From positions 1 to 8,558 of the forward strand of contig JAEYYP010000235.1 of the NCBI GenBank assembly GCA_023428425.1: 8,558 nt of DNA, given 5' to 3'. The DNA is from Pseudomonadota bacterium (GTDB lineage: Bacteria; Pseudomonadota; Alphaproteobacteria; Rhizobiales; Devosiaceae). Below are positions 7,660 through 8,558 of this stretch, in pieces. The notes under the pieces are model-generated. The model did no database searches. It saw nothing but the letters and a program-made list of their open reading frames with translations, and was not told the origin of the DNA. Position numbers and translations under genes: made by a program. The first letter of the stretch is position 1. Each line of letters begins with the position of its first letter.

Positions 7660-7675
7660 GTTCACTTATGTGAAC
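7660..7675. promoter_or_regulatory. 16-bp inverted repeat, candidate operator upstream of the binding-protein gene
   Basis: GTTCAC-TTAT-GTGAAC is a perfect 6-bp-arm inverted repeat with a 4-nt centre. The arms extend by GAT on both sides if one extra base is allowed on the right. It is AT-rich compared with its surroundings and lies in the 43-nt gap just before the ribosome binding site. The shape fits a dimeric regulator site, but no regulator gene is visible and I cannot assign a family. A weak RNA hairpin is the alternative. Confidence 0.4.
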
Positions 7676-7686
7676 TGATATATCAG
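7675..7686. promoter_or_regulatory. 12-bp perfect palindrome spanning the stop codon of the upstream gene
   Basis: CTGATATATCAG is fully self-complementary and contains the TGA stop (7683-7685) of the enolase-superfamily gene. It shares its outer base with the inverted repeat at 7660-7675, so two palindromes abut in about 27 bp. It may be a second half of an operator or a TATA-like promoter core. Chance is possible at this length. Confidence 0.3.
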
Positions 7687-8558
7687 TGCCACGGTACCAG
7701 CTTCCCGATGGGGAGCAACCGCTCTTTTACTTCGACTTTCGTCAGGCACGTCTCGTCGAGTTTCTTCCAGTCGTACTCGTAGCCGAGCCCCGGCTCGTCG
7801 CTGACAGTGAGGTCGCCGTCGACGATCGCCAGCTTGCCGAGGGTCTTCAGCCCATCGATCTGCTCGTCGTTCATCACGAGCTGCTCGTAGTAGTCGTTGT
7901 TGGAAATCGCGGCGCAGATCTGCGCGTTCTCGAGGCTCATGCCGTGCACCTGCGCCCGCATGCCGTGGCTTTCGCCGAGATGCGCCACCTTCATCGAGCC
8001 GGTGAAGCCGCCTTTGTAGAACGAGCTGACCCGCACCATGTCGAGCGCCTTGTTCTCGATCCACGTCGCCATGTTGCCGTGCACGCCATCCGACGTCTCG
8101 GCCGCGAGGATCGGGATATCGAGCTTCTCGCAGAGCTTGGTGTAGGCCCCGAGGTGGAACTCGCGCATCGGCTCCTCGTACCAGAGAAAGCCGAGGTCCT
8201 GGATCGCCTTGCCGAACTCGAGCGCGTTCACGTAGTCCCAGCCGGCCGAGCCGTCGAACATCAGGTCCGCATCGTCGCCCACCCACTTGCGCAGGTTCTT
8301 GCACAGCGCGATGTCGCGCTTCACCGGGCCACCCCAGGCATGCAGCTTGAACGCCTTGAAGCCGACGTCGCGGCTCATCTTGATGTAGCGCTCGTACTCG
8401 CCCATCGTCGGCCAGGTCACCGTGGACGCGTAGGCCGGCACCACGCGGTCGTCGCCGCCCAGCATCTGGTAGATCGGCATCTTGGCGTGCTGCGACTTCA
8501 CGTCCCAGCACAGCACGTCGAGCAGGCCCAGGTGCCGCATGTGGATTTCCTCCACCCG
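7683..8558 (-). CDS. Enolase-superfamily (mandelate racemase subgroup) protein, N-terminus beyond the window
   Basis: The frame is open to the window edge. Alignment by eye with the complete enzyme at 2113-3282 indicates that about 93 N-terminal residues, most of the capping domain, are missing. Numbering the visible residues from a GTG at 8555 (not the true start), metal ligands are D101 (LMFDGS), E127 (LWYEEP) and E153 (AAETSDG). The second-strand motif is K70-L-H72 (FKLHAWG), as in the paralogue. H204 (AQVHGMSLEN) and E224 (DYYEQL) match the catalytic His and following Glu. At the position of the dyad Asp it has S177 (VRVSSFYKGGFTG), so the His-Asp pair is altered. It should act on a carboxylated sugar or similar acid, perhaps a different step or stereochemistry from the paralogue. 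It ends 43 nt before the binding-protein gene and may be cotranscribed with it. Confidence 0.9.
   Translation of the reverse strand, partial: RVEEIHMRHLGLLDVLCWDVKSQHAKMPIYQMLGGDDRVVPAYASTVTWPTMGEYERYIKMSRDVGFKAFKLHAWGGPVKRDIALCKNLRKWVGDDADLMFDGSAGWDYVNALEFGKAIQDLGFLWYEEPMREFHLGAYTKLCEKLDIPILAAETSDGVHGNMATWIENKALDMVRVSSFYKGGFTGSMKVAHLGESHGMRAQVHGMSLENAQICAAISNNDYYEQLVMNDEQIDGLKTLGKLAIVDGDLTVSDEPGLGYEYDWKKLDETCLTKVEVKERLLPIGKLVPWH

Noticed and set aside
7675..7700. A sigma-54 promoter based on TGGCAC in the end of the upstream gene
   Set aside because: The expected TTGC element does not follow at the proper spacing.

Overview
The window reads as chromosomal DNA of a high-GC alphaproteobacterium. 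A member of the Hyphomicrobiales (for example Devosia or a relative) is my best guess. It rests on base composition, the CUT1 sugar-transport operon layout, the two mandelate-racemase-like enzymes and the G-rich palindromic intergenic repeats; no rRNA or marker gene confirms it. Every supportable gene lies on the minus strand, so transcription runs from right to left.

In transcription order: (1) an enolase-superfamily enzyme whose start lies past the right edge (7683-8558); (2) a 43-nt gap holding two short palindromes and a strong ribosome binding site; (3) a Tat-exported family 1 solute-binding protein (6377-7639); (4) a 190-nt gap with a GC-rich stem-loop just after the binding-protein stop, followed by a REP-like double hairpin; (5) two permeases and an ATPase of the MalF/MalG/MalK type, separated by only 4 nt each (5227-6186, 4377-5222, 3296-4372); (6) a second enolase-superfamily enzyme 13 nt on (2113-3282); (7) a 626-residue protein of unknown function 5 nt further on, probably a helical-toroid carbohydrate-active enzyme (227-2107); (8) a 226-nt non-coding tail filled with small inverted repeats, a REP-like half element and a 23-bp direct repeat.

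The genes form a coherent uptake-and-catabolism cassette. The periplasmic protein binds a carbohydrate, the ABC transporter imports it, a cytoplasmic 626-residue enzyme may cleave or trim it, and two acid-sugar-dehydratase-like enzymes would act on the resulting sugar acid(s). The substrate cannot be read from the sequence. The most interesting points are the two related mandelate-racemase-like enzymes, both with Lys-x-His in place of the usual Lys-x-Lys and one also lacking the Asp of the His-Asp dyad; the unrecognised 626-residue enzyme; and the REP/stem-loop region between binding protein and permease, which resembles the malE-malF arrangement. No regulator, mobile element, CRISPR array, tRNA or rRNA was found. 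I see a plausibly uncharacterised catabolic pathway, not a novel class of system.
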